Positions 8,558-17,174 of a DNA stretch of 50,356 nucleotides are shown piece by piece. Numbering within the stretch: position 1 is the first letter of the stretch; each line of letters begins with the position of its first letter. The position numbers were made by a program, and so were the translations under genes. The notes below the pieces were generated by a model. That model saw only the letters and a program-made list of their open reading frames with translations, was not told the DNA's origin and did no database searches. The stretch spans positions 1 through 50,356 of the forward strand of contig CAYIZZ010000003.1 in assembly GCA_964367945.1 (NCBI GenBank), given 5' to 3'. This stretch comes from JAAYCI01 sp964367945. Its GTDB lineage: Bacteria > Bacillota > Clostridia > Oscillospirales > Ruminococcaceae.

Positions 8558-8842
8558 AAAGTGAAAAACATGTTGAAACCTGCTTTGTTTTTTTGTCAGA
8601 GCTTCTTCTTTTCACATCATTTTGGTGTAATTTATCTTATAATTTATCTTTTTCTGCCGATTTTTAACACCGCTCTTGTTGAAACTTTTCAACATTATTT
8701 TTTTGTGAAAAAATCATAATTTTTGAATTTAAGCAAATTAAATGCACTTTTATATGTTTTAAGGATTGTAAAATCCATCTGTAAAGTATTCAAACAAACA
8801 GAATCTCTTTTAAAATTACTATTTTGCTTCTTTGAGTGCTTT

Positions 8843-8868
8843 TATAATGTTCCACGTGGAACATTATA
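8843..8868. promoter_or_regulatory. parS: parS centromere site 2
   Basis: A second identical 16-base core TGTTCCACGTGGAACA at 8848-8863, with flanking symmetry extending it to 26 bases. It lies 312 bases from site 1, just beyond the rsmG stop codon. The outer arms differ from site 1, so only the core is shared. Confidence 0.93.
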
Positions 8869-8927
8869 GCATTTTCACTTTATCTTTGATTTTACTTTTT
8901 AGCTTCATCATTTGCTTAAAACAAGCT

Positions 8928-9629
8928 CTACTTTAGCGGTTTTTTCTTTATGACGCCACCTGCTCGTGGATATATCTCAGGTGTAGGGCTTACTTTTTCG
9001 ATTGTTATCAGGCGCCTTGCGCCGTCGCTTGGCAAGCTAAACTCTACTATATCTTTTATCTCACCACCCACTTTATGGGCAGCCACTTGTGCTATATTTA
9101 CTTCCTCGCTTGCACCTTTCATGGCAATAAATCTCCCGCCCTCTTTTACAAGTGGCAAGCAATACTCGCAGAGCATTGGCAAAGATGCCACTGCACGTGC
9201 TGTTGCCACATCAAATGACTCTCGCCATTTCTTTCTTCCGGCTTCCTCTGCTCGCTCTTTTGCCACGTCTATTCCTGTTAGGCCCAGTTTTTCACATACT
9301 TCTTGCAAAAAGAGCACTCTTTTCCCCGTTGGTTCAAGTAGCGTAACTTCGCTTTTAGGCTTCACTATTTTAATCACAATGCCGGGAAATCCCGCACCAC
9401 TTCCTACATCCACAACGCTTTCACCGTCTTTAATCAGCTTTGCAACATGCAAACAGTCTAAGAAATGTTTTTCTTCTATCCCAGCAGGATCAGTGATGGC
9501 TGTGAGATTGATTTTCTTGTTCCACTCTACAAGCAGCACCGAAAATTGATAAAGTTGTTCTAGTTGCCTGTCATCCAAACAACTTTCAATCGTTTTAGCT
9601 ATGTTTTCCATCCGTCTAATGTCTATCAT
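8928..9629 (-). CDS. rsmG: 16S rRNA (guanine527-N7)-methyltransferase RsmG (GidB)
   Basis: RsmG methylates G527 of 16S rRNA using S-adenosylmethionine; loss of it gives low-level streptomycin resistance in several bacteria. The 233-residue product has the family segment WNKKINLTAITDP, the SAM-binding motif VVDVGSGAGFPGIVIKI, and ARAVASLPMLCEYCLPLVKEGG. I start at ATG 9629, eight bases after AGGA; upstream frame extends 13 codons to another ATG without a clear site. The gene is downstream of mnmG, with about 210 bases between. It is the usual companion of mnmG near oriC. The C-terminal tail is lysine-rich. Confidence 0.95.
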   Translation of the reverse strand: MIDIRRMENIAKTIESCLDDRQLEQLYQFSVLLVEWNKKINLTAITDPAGIEEKHFLDCLHVAKLIKDGESVVDVGSGAGFPGIVIKIVKPKSEVTLLEPTGKRVLFLQEVCEKLGLTGIDVAKERAEEAGRKKWRESFDVATARAVASLPMLCEYCLPLVKEGGRFIAMKGASEEVNIAQVAAHKVGGEIKDIVEFSLPSDGARRLITIEKVSPTPEIYPRAGGVIKKKPLK

Positions 9630-9842
9630 TTCATGTTTCCTATCATATTCTTCATGTTTCTTACACAAGTGGTAATATTAGGCAATCAATATCCAATTAT
9701 AGACTTTTGTATACTTTTTAAACCTTAAACAAAAGAATATATGTTGTTTTATGTGCCATATGCGGCTTTTATTTTTCTTGATTCGACTAATACTCTTTAT
9801 TTAGATATACTATTTTGTGAATTTGTATTCTCGCCTTAGTTT

Positions 9843-11732
9843 TCAACATTTTTCATTTTTATTGTTATTTTTATGAAATAATGCTAAAGCTAGTGTCATT
9901 TGTGCTATATCATTAGGTGAAACACCTGGTATTCTAGACGCCTGTCCCACTGTTAATGGTCTAATTTTTGCTAGCTTTTCTCGCGCTTCTAGGCGAAGTC
10001 CTGCTAAGTTTTCATATTCAAAATCGACAGGTATTGCTTTATTTTCCTGTTTTTGCATTTGTTTTATTTGATCCAGCTGCCGCTTTATATATCCTTCGTA
10101 TTTTATTTCCGTTTCTATGCGCTGCGCCATCGCAGTATCTACAGGATTTCCTATTAATGTTGTTATATCTTCATAACTTAGTTGTGGTCTTTTAAGCAGT
10201 GTTGCTGCAGAAGTAGCATTTTTCAATGTGTCCATGCCTTTTTCTTTGAATAACACTTCTGCCATTTGAGGTGAAATGCGTGTTTTTTCAAGGCGAGAAC
10301 GTTCTTCTTTTTTCAAGTTACTACTATACAAAAACTTTTCCCACCGTTTGTCGTCTACCAATCCTACTTCTCTGCCTAGTGGTGTCAGCCTTTCATCTGC
10401 ATTATCTTGACGCAAATACATGCGGTATTCACTGCGACTGGTCATCATACGATACGGATCGCTAACGCCTTTGGTTACCAAATCATCTATCAACGTCCCA
10501 ATATAACTTTGTGCTCGCGAAAAAACCACCGGCTCATTTCCTTTTACAAAGCATGCAGCATTAATTCCACTTACCAACCCTTGCGCCGCTGCTTCCTCAT
10601 ATCCCGATGTTCCGTTAAATTGTCCTGCACCATATAAACCCTTTACACTTTTTGTCTCAAGTGTTGGCCTCAGGCATGAAGGATCTATACAATCATACTC
10701 TATTGCGTATGCCGGCCGCATCATTTCAAGGTTTTCAAAGCCTTTAATTGTACGATACATCGACATTTGAACATCTATAGGTAAAGAAGAAGACATTCCT
10801 TGCAAGTACATTTCTTCTGTAGCCATTCCGCAAGGTTCTACGAAAATCTGGTGCCTTTCCTTGTCAGAAAACCGCACAACTTTATCTTCTATTGACGGGC
10901 AATATCTGGGGCCAATTCCTTCAATATCCCCTCCATACAATGGTGACCGATGAAGATTATCTAAGATAACCTTGTGTGTTTCAGTGTTGGTAAAAGCAAT
11001 ATGACAAAGTACTTTATTTTCCAAAACCCCTTCCGTCATAAAGCTGAACGGAATGATTTCTGCGTCACCGGGTTGTGCTTCCAGCTGAGAAAAGTCAATG
11101 GATCGCCTGTGCACCCGTGCCGGTGTGCCTGTTTTAAATCGACGTATGGGTAGGCCAAGCTCTTGCAAGCATGTTGATAATTCTTGTGCTGCAATGGTTC
11201 CATCAGGTCCGCTTGGATAATTTGTTTCACCTATATATATTTTTCCTCTCAGGGCAGTGCCTGTTGCCAAAATAACTGTCTTTGCTTCATAAAATTCTCC
11301 AAAAGCTGTTTTCAAACCGGCAACTGCACCATTTTTTACCACAATTTCTGTTACTTCCGCTTGCTTAATCAACAAATTATCTGTATTTTCCAACAAACTC
11401 TTTGTATAAGAATGGTATTTAGCTCTGTCAGTTTGCACACGTAAACTGTGCACTGCCGGACCTTTTCCTTTGTTTAGCATCCGGCTTTGTAAAAAAGTAG
11501 CGTCGGCCGCCAAACCCATTTGCCCGCCTAAAGCATCGATTTCACGTACTAAATGTCCTTTTGCAGTTCCACCTATGCTAGGGTTGCACGGCAAATTACC
11601 TATGGCGTCCAAGCTTAGTGTAAAAAGTGCTACTTTCACACCTAATTTTGCAGCAGCAATAGCTGCTTCTAATCCGGCATGCCCACCGCCTATTACAGCT
11701 ACGTCATATGCCGCCATTTGATATGTTTTCAT
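9843..11732 (-). CDS. mnmG: tRNA uridine-5-carboxymethylaminomethyl modification enzyme MnmG (GidA)
   Basis: This FAD protein works with MnmE to add a (carboxymethyl)aminomethyl group to U34 of certain tRNAs, using methylenetetrahydrofolate. The N-terminal dinucleotide-binding motif is VAVIGGGHAGLEAA. The family stretches CNPSIGGTAKGHLVREIDALGG, in two parts, and GTSGYEEAAAQGLVSG are seen, and the C-terminal helical domain ends SRIPGVSPNDIAQMTLALAL, as expected. Length is 629 residues, full for the family. The start ATG has AAAGGA about eight bases upstream. It follows mnmE by 32 bases and is almost surely co-transcribed with it, so both subunits are made together. Confidence 0.97.
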   Translation of the reverse strand: MKTYQMAAYDVAVIGGGHAGLEAAIAAAKLGVKVALFTLSLDAIGNLPCNPSIGGTAKGHLVREIDALGGQMGLAADATFLQSRMLNKGKGPAVHSLRVQTDRAKYHSYTKSLLENTDNLLIKQAEVTEIVVKNGAVAGLKTAFGEFYEAKTVILATGTALRGKIYIGETNYPSGPDGTIAAQELSTCLQELGLPIRRFKTGTPARVHRRSIDFSQLEAQPGDAEIIPFSFMTEGVLENKVLCHIAFTNTETHKVILDNLHRSPLYGGDIEGIGPRYCPSIEDKVVRFSDKERHQIFVEPCGMATEEMYLQGMSSSLPIDVQMSMYRTIKGFENLEMMRPAYAIEYDCIDPSCLRPTLETKSVKGLYGAGQFNGTSGYEEAAAQGLVSGINAACFVKGNEPVVFSRAQSYIGTLIDDLVTKGVSDPYRMMTSRSEYRMYLRQDNADERLTPLGREVGLVDDKRWEKFLYSSNLKKEERSRLEKTRISPQMAEVLFKEKGMDTLKNATSAATLLKRPQLSYEDITTLIGNPVDTAMAQRIETEIKYEGYIKRQLDQIKQMQKQENKAIPVDFEYENLAGLRLEAREKLAKIRPLTVGQASRIPGVSPNDIAQMTLALALFHKNNNKNEKC

Positions 11733-11764
11733 CCTATTTTCCTTTATTTTCTTAATAATTCAAA

Positions 11765-13144
11765 CTATTTTCCTACGCAAAACTTAGAAAATACCTCTTC
11801 TAAAATAGTTTCGGAAATTTCTTCTCCACTCAAAACTGCTATTGCATGCAGTGCATCATCCAAAAATACACCTGCAGCATCTAAAGTAAATCCATCTTGT
11901 ATAGTTTTTGCCGCATCACTCAAAGCTTCTTTTGCTGTAACTGCAGTCGACAGTTGTCTGTTATTTGCAAGTATTGCACTATCTGTATCTATATTTTCCA
12001 GCTTTAAAATACGCATTATCGAATTTTTTATACTATCAACAGCTTCATTGCCGCTTTTTGCGCTGATGGTGATTACTTCACTGAAAAACGGGCTTAGGTC
12101 TTCTTTTGTTAGCACAACACCCAAATCACTCTTATTTAAAATTCCTAAAGCGGGGCGTCCTTTGCACTTTTCTGCCAACATCATTTGGCTTTCATCCTGT
12201 TTTTGCGAGCTATCAAAAACAAATATAACCAGTCCAGCCGCGTCTATTTCGTCATAACTACGTTTTATTCCTTCTTTTTCAATTACATCTTCCGTCTGAT
12301 GTAATCCGGCTGTGTCTGCTAATTGCAGTGTTACTCCATCCAGTTGTATCTGCTGGCGCACTACGTCTCGTGTTGTCCCGGCAAGTGGCGTAACAATAGC
12401 ATGTTCATACCCTGTCAGCAAGTTAAACAACGTGGATTTTCCTACATTTGGACTTCCTGCAATTACTGTTTGTACTCCACGCTGTAAAACTGCACCTTGC
12501 TGTGAGCGTTTAATCAGCTCATCCAGCCTATTTTCCACCATTGTTACTGTGTCCACAAACTTTTTCGCTGTCAATTCCTCTACATCTTCTTCGGGATAAT
12601 CTGTCCACGCAGTCAGATGACCTGCCAGCTCTACCAGTGGCTTTTTCATCTGCAGTAAATCCTCTTGTAGCTTTCCTGCCATGCCACTGCGTGCCAGTGC
12701 GGTTTCCACCCTTGATGTGGCGGAAATCATGTCCATCACCGCTTCGGCTTGTGTTAGGCTAAGCCTTCCATTTAACACAGCCCGTCTTGTGAATTCACCC
12801 GCTGACGCAGGCATTGCCCCTGCCTTAATCACCTCTGATAATATTTGGCTCGTCACAGATGTTCCACCATGACATGATAATTCTACCACATCTTCACCGG
12901 TGTAACTATGTGGCTCACGAAAGCTGAGGGCCACGCCCTCATCTATTTTGCCATCATTATTTTCAAAATAACCAAACGCCGCCACATATCCCTGCAATTC
13001 GCTTATCTTTTTTTGTTTATTTATTGGCACAAATATTTTTTCTGCTATTTTGTGCGCGTCCGATCCTGAAATACGTATCACAGCTATACCGCCCATACCC
13101 GGTGCAGTTGCGACAGCCGCAATAGTATGTTGACCTTGTTCCAT
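11765..13144 (-). CDS. mnmE: tRNA modification GTPase MnmE (TrmE)
   Basis: MnmE is the GTPase partner of MnmG. The N-terminal folate-binding domain begins TIAAVATAPGMGGIAVIRISG. The embedded G domain has G1 GSPNVGKST, G2 TTRD, G3 DTAG and G4 NKSD, and the protein ends with the invariant FCVGK, whose cysteine is required for modification. The G1 loop has Ser in place of the common Arg of GRPN; this is a minor change outside the phosphate-binding core. At 459 residues it is complete. It is first in the mnmE-mnmG unit, with a possible promoter at 13205-13234. Confidence 0.97.
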   Translation of the reverse strand: MEQGQHTIAAVATAPGMGGIAVIRISGSDAHKIAEKIFVPINKQKKISELQGYVAAFGYFENNDGKIDEGVALSFREPHSYTGEDVVELSCHGGTSVTSQILSEVIKAGAMPASAGEFTRRAVLNGRLSLTQAEAVMDMISATSRVETALARSGMAGKLQEDLLQMKKPLVELAGHLTAWTDYPEEDVEELTAKKFVDTVTMVENRLDELIKRSQQGAVLQRGVQTVIAGSPNVGKSTLFNLLTGYEHAIVTPLAGTTRDVVRQQIQLDGVTLQLADTAGLHQTEDVIEKEGIKRSYDEIDAAGLVIFVFDSSQKQDESQMMLAEKCKGRPALGILNKSDLGVVLTKEDLSPFFSEVITISAKSGNEAVDSIKNSIMRILKLENIDTDSAILANNRQLSTAVTAKEALSDAAKTIQDGFTLDAAGVFLDDALHAIAVLSGEEISETILEEVFSKFCVGK

Positions 13145-13204
13145 ATTTCCTTTTCCATCACTTTCAAAGACTAGTAGTTTCCTTCTTATTTACATTATGT
13201 TTTT

Positions 13205-13234
13205 ATTGTAACACAAGCAAACAATTTTTGGCAA
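13205..13234 (-). promoter_or_regulatory. Candidate promoter of mnmE-mnmG
   Basis: On the minus strand, TTGCCA (13234-13229) and TACAAT (13210-13205) are 18 bases apart, about 60 bases before the mnmE start. The rest of the 13145-13498 gap is T-rich without a supported gene. Confidence 0.5.
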
Positions 13235-13440
13235 AGTATACTTTATTTTTGGCTTATTTCTTTGCCTTGTGCGACGATTATTTTTTGTTTGATGACGTTT
13301 GGATGGTTTGTGATTATATTATCCTCTATTTTCTTGTTTTTTCCTATTTTTTCAACTTGTGTTTCATCATTTTTTCGACTATACTTCGTTATTTTTCAGG
13401 CATGGTTTTCATGACTTTTACACTGTTTATACTCACATGA

Positions 13441-13482
13441 GAAAAATCGGAGTTTCTTTCTAAAAGAAAACTCCGATTTTTC
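13441..13482 (-). terminator. Rho-independent terminator after jag
   Basis: GAAAAATCGGAGTTT and its complement pair around a short loop, ending in T5 on the minus strand. It closes the rpmH-to-jag unit, so mnmE is transcribed separately. Confidence 0.82.
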
Positions 13483-13498
13483 GTAGATACGTTGTTAT

Positions 13499-14572
13499 TT
13501 ATATTTCTATTTTTCCGTACAGTGGCAAATTTTCTCCATCTTTAATAGCTTCTCTACGGCTGGGCACAATAGGCACTGCATCTGGATTGTGTGGCTTATT
13601 TGCATATTCTCTGGTGGGTGTTTGTGTGTTACCGTTACCACCACTTTTGTTGCCACCGCCGCGGTTTCCTCTATCGTTCCGATTTCCACGACCGCCGCCT
13701 TTTCCATAATTGTTGCGACCTCTATTACCCGAACGATTGCCTTGTCTTCCGCCACCATTGCGAGGTGCCCGCCAGTCATCACCATCAATAGCATCCGGAG
13801 CTGTACTTTTTATAATTACACGACGCTCTACATCTGTTCCTGTAGATTCACTTACTACACCTTCCATCTTACTAATGGCTGTGTGTACAATAAGACGTTC
13901 ATACGGATTCATCGGTGCTAATGTTCTGCTGCGTTTTGTGCGTACCACTTCTTCACCGGTACGATTTGCAAGTGCAATTAATTCGCTTTCTCTGCGGTTA
14001 CGATATCCTGCTACATCCAAACGAACACGTATGTAGTCTTTATCTTTTTTGTCCACTCCTGCATTAACTGCTCTGTCTATCAAATAACTTAAAGCTTGAA
14101 TAACATCGCCGCGTACTTCCATTTTTTGTGATATACTATCGCCTTCAACTTTTAGCAAAGTTGCATCACCTTGTTTTGCGGCAACTATCTTTGCATCGTC
14201 AGCACCCATCGCAGCCAAAATACTCATCAGATATTCAGCAGCTGCATTTGCTCTTTTATCTTCTTGTAAGTTTATTACTACTTCCGGCTCTTCCGGCAAC
14301 AATTTTTCTGACTCTGCTACGGCTGGTTTTGACTTTTGTGGTTTTTTAGCCGGTTTTTCTTTCGGCATATCTTTAGAGGTTTCTTTTACAGGTTCTTCTA
14401 TTTGTTGATCATTTGCTGATACTTTTACTTTTGCCGGTAAAATTTTAAACCATTTTCTTTGAGGCATTTCTAAAATTTCAACACTTACTTCATCTCTACT
14501 AAGACCCAGTTGCAAATAACCTTTTTCTGTTGCTTCATCTACAGTTTTTCCGGTAACAATTACTTCACGCAT
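13499..14572 (-). CDS. jag: Jag/EloR-type RNA-binding protein with Gly/Asn/Arg-rich tail
   Basis: Jag (EloR, KhpB) proteins bind RNA and help control cell elongation in Firmicutes. Here a Jag-N domain (about 1-52, MREVIVTGKTVDEATEKG) leads into a charged linker, a KH-like region (about 105-185) and an R3H domain (about 190-255, with ERLIVH giving the R-x3-H motif). The KH loop, normally GxxG as in GKRG, reads EVRG, so its first glycine is lost. Residues about 265-315 form a low-complexity stretch of G, N and R with RGG and GGGR units, then a tail ending NLPLYGKIEI. It lies 29 bases after yidC, the standard neighbour. RNA binding through R3H and the tail is inference. Confidence 0.9.
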   Translation of the reverse strand: MREVIVTGKTVDEATEKGYLQLGLSRDEVSVEILEMPQRKWFKILPAKVKVSANDQQIEEPVKETSKDMPKEKPAKKPQKSKPAVAESEKLLPEEPEVVINLQEDKRANAAAEYLMSILAAMGADDAKIVAAKQGDATLLKVEGDSISQKMEVRGDVIQALSYLIDRAVNAGVDKKDKDYIRVRLDVAGYRNRRESELIALANRTGEEVVRTKRSRTLAPMNPYERLIVHTAISKMEGVVSESTGTDVERRVIIKSTAPDAIDGDDWRAPRNGGGRQGNRSGNRGRNNYGKGGGRGNRNDRGNRGGGNKSGGNGNTQTPTREYANKPHNPDAVPIVPSRREAIKDGENLPLYGKIEI

Positions 14573-14601
14573 TATACCAACACCTCCCTAATGTATTTTT
14601 C

Positions 14602-15843
14602 TTATTCTTTTGTTTCTTCTTTTGTTTCTTCTTTTGCTTCTTCTTTTACTTCTTCTATAGCTTTATCAGAAGATTTATCTTTTGGTGATACATCCTCACC
14701 ATATTTTTGTTCATCTTGTTCACGAGCTTTTTGCAAACGTAGTTTGTTTAGCTCTGCCTCTGATACATCTTTTGTTTCCTTTTGGCCTTCTTCGTTTATA
14801 ATAGATACTTGCTTTTTAGCTTTTTTGGCAGCTTTACGTTCTTCAATATCAGCAATTACCTGATCACGAATTTTATCGGGATTATAAACTTTTCGAAGAA
14901 CCAATTGTTGCAATGTCATTGTTACAGATGATGTGGAGTAATACAAAGAGAATCCAATCGGTACGCTAAATGCATAGAAACCAAACATCAATGTTAACAT
15001 AATGGTCATCATCCACATTGTACCTGCAGTTTGTTGCATGTTTGGAGATGCTTTCATTATTATTACTTGAGAAAGAATTTGCAAAATTACTGATAAAATA
15101 GGCATTATTAAATAACTATTAAATTCCCATTGAGGTGCTAAAGATAAGTTTAATCCGAAAAAGTCAAAGTTGAATGATGTTACTTTTTCTATTGATTCTT
15201 CACTCATAGAAACAAATTGCATCTCTGCTTGTTCATGTTCCACTTTTCCGTTATCATTTACTATTTGATTATTTTGGAAAGTTTCACCCTCATCTAAAAT
15301 ATATGTGGCACCTTCCACAACAGGAACTTCTGCACCTGTTATAAACATTTGTGGGTTTTCTCTTATCTGTGCAATCAGTTCTGCTTGGCGTGTGTTCACA
15401 CTGTCTGAATAACCTATCTCACTCTCGGGTGAATATTGCTGAATAATAGCAACACCATTGTCAATTTCTGCTTCAGGTATACTTAAAATGAAATTCATCG
15501 GAGATTGAATAACAGCAATAATACCAAACAAAACCAGCATATTTACCGCCATTGGTAAACATCCTGCACTCATTTTTACATTGTTTTCTTCATAAAACTT
15601 TTGAATTTCTGCATTTTGACGATTTTTGTCGTTTGCCCATTTTTTCCTGATATCCATTATCATCGGGTTATAGGCTGCCATTCTAGCTGTACTTTTTTGT
15701 TGCTTTAGGTTAAGCGGAAACATCAAAACTCTGATAATAAATGTAAATACAATAATTGTAATACCATAGTTTTGAATTAATCCATACAACCAATTCATTG
15801 CTATACCAAGCGGTGTAGCCAAAATTTGAAACATATCAAACAT
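14602..15843 (-). CDS. yidC: Membrane protein insertase YidC/OxaA
   Basis: YidC inserts and folds membrane proteins, alone or with Sec. The 413-residue protein has about five membrane segments. The first conserved one contains the groove arginine in TFIIRVLMFPLNLKQQKS, and the cytoplasmic hairpin is NPMIMDIRKKW to EIQKFYEENNVK. An extracellular insert of about 100 residues (about 125-230) separates the second and third core segments and is longer than usual. The last 60 residues are highly charged and end in repeated KEE units (KEEAKEETKEETKE). The first residues MFDMFQILATPLG lack a lipobox. It follows yidD by about 50 bases. Confidence 0.95.
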   Translation of the reverse strand: MFDMFQILATPLGIAMNWLYGLIQNYGITIIVFTFIIRVLMFPLNLKQQKSTARMAAYNPMIMDIRKKWANDKNRQNAEIQKFYEENNVKMSAGCLPMAVNMLVLFGIIAVIQSPMNFILSIPEAEIDNGVAIIQQYSPESEIGYSDSVNTRQAELIAQIRENPQMFITGAEVPVVEGATYILDEGETFQNNQIVNDNGKVEHEQAEMQFVSMSEESIEKVTSFNFDFFGLNLSLAPQWEFNSYLIMPILSVILQILSQVIIMKASPNMQQTAGTMWMMTIMLTLMFGFYAFSVPIGFSLYYSTSSVTMTLQQLVLRKVYNPDKIRDQVIADIEERKAAKKAKKQVSIINEEGQKETKDVSEAELNKLRLQKAREQDEQKYGEDVSPKDKSSDKAIEEVKEEAKEETKEETKE

Positions 15844-15894
15844 GAACTCATCCTTCTGCCACTAATATGGCTTTTTATTTTATACATCAAATTT

Positions 15895-16149
15895 TTATTC
15901 TTTGCGTAAATCACGCATAGAATTTTTCCACTTATTTTTTTCAGGCACCGGATCATACCCAACTTTACCAAAAGGATTACATCTAAGTATCCTCCATGTA
16001 GATAAAATCATACCTTTTACTACACCGTGAGATTCAATTGCTATCATGGCATATTCCGAACAAGTTGGACTAAACCGACAATTGTTTCCCAAGTGAGGAG
16101 AAAGATATTTTTTATATCCACGTATTAAAAACAATAAAAGTTTTTTCAT
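15895..16149 (-). CDS. yidD: Membrane protein insertion efficiency factor YidD
   Basis: A small basic membrane-associated protein that assists YidC-dependent insertion. The 84 residues show the family pattern LIRGYKKYLSPHLGNNCRFSP, in short pieces, then PTCSEYAMIAIESHG and RCNPFGKVGYDPVPE, including the conserved cysteines. It lies 19 bases after rnpA and before yidC, the usual order, so it is likely co-transcribed with both. Confidence 0.96.
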   Translation of the reverse strand: MKKLLLFLIRGYKKYLSPHLGNNCRFSPTCSEYAMIAIESHGVVKGMILSTWRILRCNPFGKVGYDPVPEKNKWKNSMRDLRKE

Positions 16150-16168
16150 TTCACCACACCCACAAAAA

Positions 16169-16519
16169 CTATTCTTTGCTTATTTCTTTAAAAGACAATC
16201 CTGCTTTTTTAAACAAAATTTGCAAAGTAATTGCTAATTTTGTGCTTTTTTGATGTGGTGTCTGCCCTCGTGCTACAAAAACCAAATCTTTATGTCCCAC
16301 ATTTTGAAGTGAAGCCGCAACAATTGCATGACGAATAACACGACGTGCCCTGTTTCTGGTAACTGCGTTTCCTATTTTCTTGCTGGCTGTTATACCTATT
16401 CTGGTTCCTTGTTTTCTGTTTTTGTTTACATAAAGAACCACATGCGGATGAACAAAAGATTTACCTCGCTTGTAAGCACGCACAAAATCTTGGTTACGAA
16501 CAATAGAATTAAATTCCAT
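16169..16519 (-). CDS. rnpA: Ribonuclease P protein component
   Basis: RnpA is the protein subunit that helps the RNase P RNA cut the 5' leader from pre-tRNA. The 116-residue product has the N-terminal aromatic cleft residues (NQDFVRAYKRGKSFVHP), the central RNR helix region (KIGNAVTRNRARRVIRHA) and the ending DLVFVARGQTP. ATG at 16519 is preferred because AAAGGTAGAG lies just upstream and homologues begin there; the frame extends ten codons further. It is downstream of rpmH, separated by a hairpin and T-rich run that may lower its expression relative to L34. The RNase P RNA gene is not in this window. Confidence 0.95.
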   Translation of the reverse strand: MEFNSIVRNQDFVRAYKRGKSFVHPHVVLYVNKNRKQGTRIGITASKKIGNAVTRNRARRVIRHAIVAASLQNVGHKDLVFVARGQTPHQKSTKLAITLQILFKKAGLSFKEISKE

Positions 16520-16558
16520 ACACTCTACCTTTAAAATTTTCCCACACAAATTTATTAT

Positions 16559-16608
16559 AAAGAAAAGAGCCCTCGTAAATAATACGTGGGCTCCCTGCGA
16601 TGTGGGAG
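16559..16608 (-). terminator. Attenuator-like hairpins between rpmH and rnpA
   Basis: On the minus strand a hairpin CTCCC/GGGAG (16608-16591) runs into a stronger stem GAGCCCACGTA with TACGAGGGCTC (16593-16567), followed by TTTTCTTT. The two share three bases. The second hairpin plus T-rich tail is terminator-like and lies between two genes of one operon. Confidence 0.6.
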
Positions 16609-16628
16609 TAGGTTTTTACTCGCAACTG

Positions 16629-16766
16629 TTAAGTATTTGTAAGTTTTGCACGGCCTTTACGACGACGGGCCTTCAAAAGTTTACGACCACTACGAGTGCT
16701 CATGCGTTTCATAAAACCATGTTCACGGTTACGTTGACGCTTTTTTGGTTGAAAAGTTCTTTTCAT
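16629..16766 (-). CDS. rpmH: 50S ribosomal protein L34
   Basis: The 45-residue basic protein begins MKRTFQPKKRQRNREHGF and ends in an Arg/Lys-rich helix, the full L34 signature. The ATG at 16766 has GGAGGG about seven bases upstream. The frame is open further upstream, but that part is leader. Expression is driven by a near-perfect promoter at 16860-16889. L34 marks the left flank of the origin region in most bacteria and is the first gene of rpmH-rnpA-yidD-yidC-jag. Confidence 0.97.
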   Translation of the reverse strand: MKRTFQPKKRQRNREHGFMKRMSTRSGRKLLKARRRKGRAKLTNT

Positions 16767-16859
16767 AATAAATCCCTCCGTATTTGAACTCCTATTTGGA
16801 GTTTGCCTCACATACTTATGTTTTTAATCATCAATATCTATAATAATGACACGAACTAC

Positions 16860-16889
16860 ATTATACAAGAAAGTTATTCTACTTGTCAA
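16860..16889 (-). promoter_or_regulatory. Strong sigma-A promoter of the rpmH operon
   Basis: On the minus strand, TTGACA (16889-16884) and TATAAT (16865-16860) are both perfect consensus, with an 18-base spacer, about 95 bases before rpmH. The 16767-17174 gap otherwise holds the dnaA promoter and leader; no canonical DnaA boxes were seen in it. Confidence 0.88.
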
Positions 16890-17031
16890 CTATATATTTT
16901 TATTTTATACAAAAATATTTATATTAAAATTATTTTTATTTATAAAACATACTACTTTTTGATATTATTTACATAATGCAAATGCCTTATTCTTAATGCT
17001 TTAAGAGTAGTGAGAAAATGGCACAATTATC

Positions 17032-17060
17032 TTGTTTTAAACGCAATTTTGTGCTACAAT
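17032..17060 (+). promoter_or_regulatory. Candidate promoter of dnaA
   Basis: TTGTTT at 17032-17037 and TACAAT at 17055-17060 have a 17-base spacer. The resulting leader to the dnaA ATG would be about 105 bases and includes the hairpin at 17086-17111. Confidence 0.55.
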
Positions 17061-17085
17061 TATAACATAGTATGTATAAAAATTT

Positions 17086-17111
17086 CAGGGCGATAATCCT
17101 GGCTTTTTTTT
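17086..17111 (+). terminator. Short terminator-like hairpin in the dnaA leader
   Basis: CAGG at 17086-17089 pairs with CCTG at 17098-17101, followed two bases later by eight T. The stem is only four pairs, so full termination is doubtful; an attenuator role in the dnaA leader is possible. Confidence 0.35.
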
Positions 17112-17174
17112 GTATTTAAAACATTCTTTTTCAATTTTATATTAAAATATATTTTTTAGCAAGTAGGTGCATAT

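Larger units (their letters stand above)
8132..8927. other. Gene-free gap between parA and rsmG containing parS
   Basis: This stretch of nearly 800 bases is AT-rich with long A and T runs and no convincing gene. It holds two parS palindromes, 312 bases apart, and several TGTTGAAA/TTTCAACA words between them (for example a GTTGAAAC-TTTTCAAC inverted pair near 8674-8694). A single TTTTCCACA at 8294-8302 matches the DnaA-box consensus but stands alone. The parA and rsmG genes are both on the minus strand, so the gap probably contains the parAB promoter; no clear hexamers were fixed. Confidence 0.6.

Noticed and set aside
8441..8719. Open frame of 92 codons across parS site 1
   Set aside because: It has poly-lysine and poly-phenylalanine runs from AT-rich DNA, no ribosome-binding site, and contains the parS palindrome.
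13228..13440. Open frame of 70 codons, Phe/Leu-rich, between mnmE and jag
   Set aside because: It lies in T-rich spacer, overlaps the candidate mnmE promoter, has no clear ribosome site and looks like chance hydrophobic sequence.
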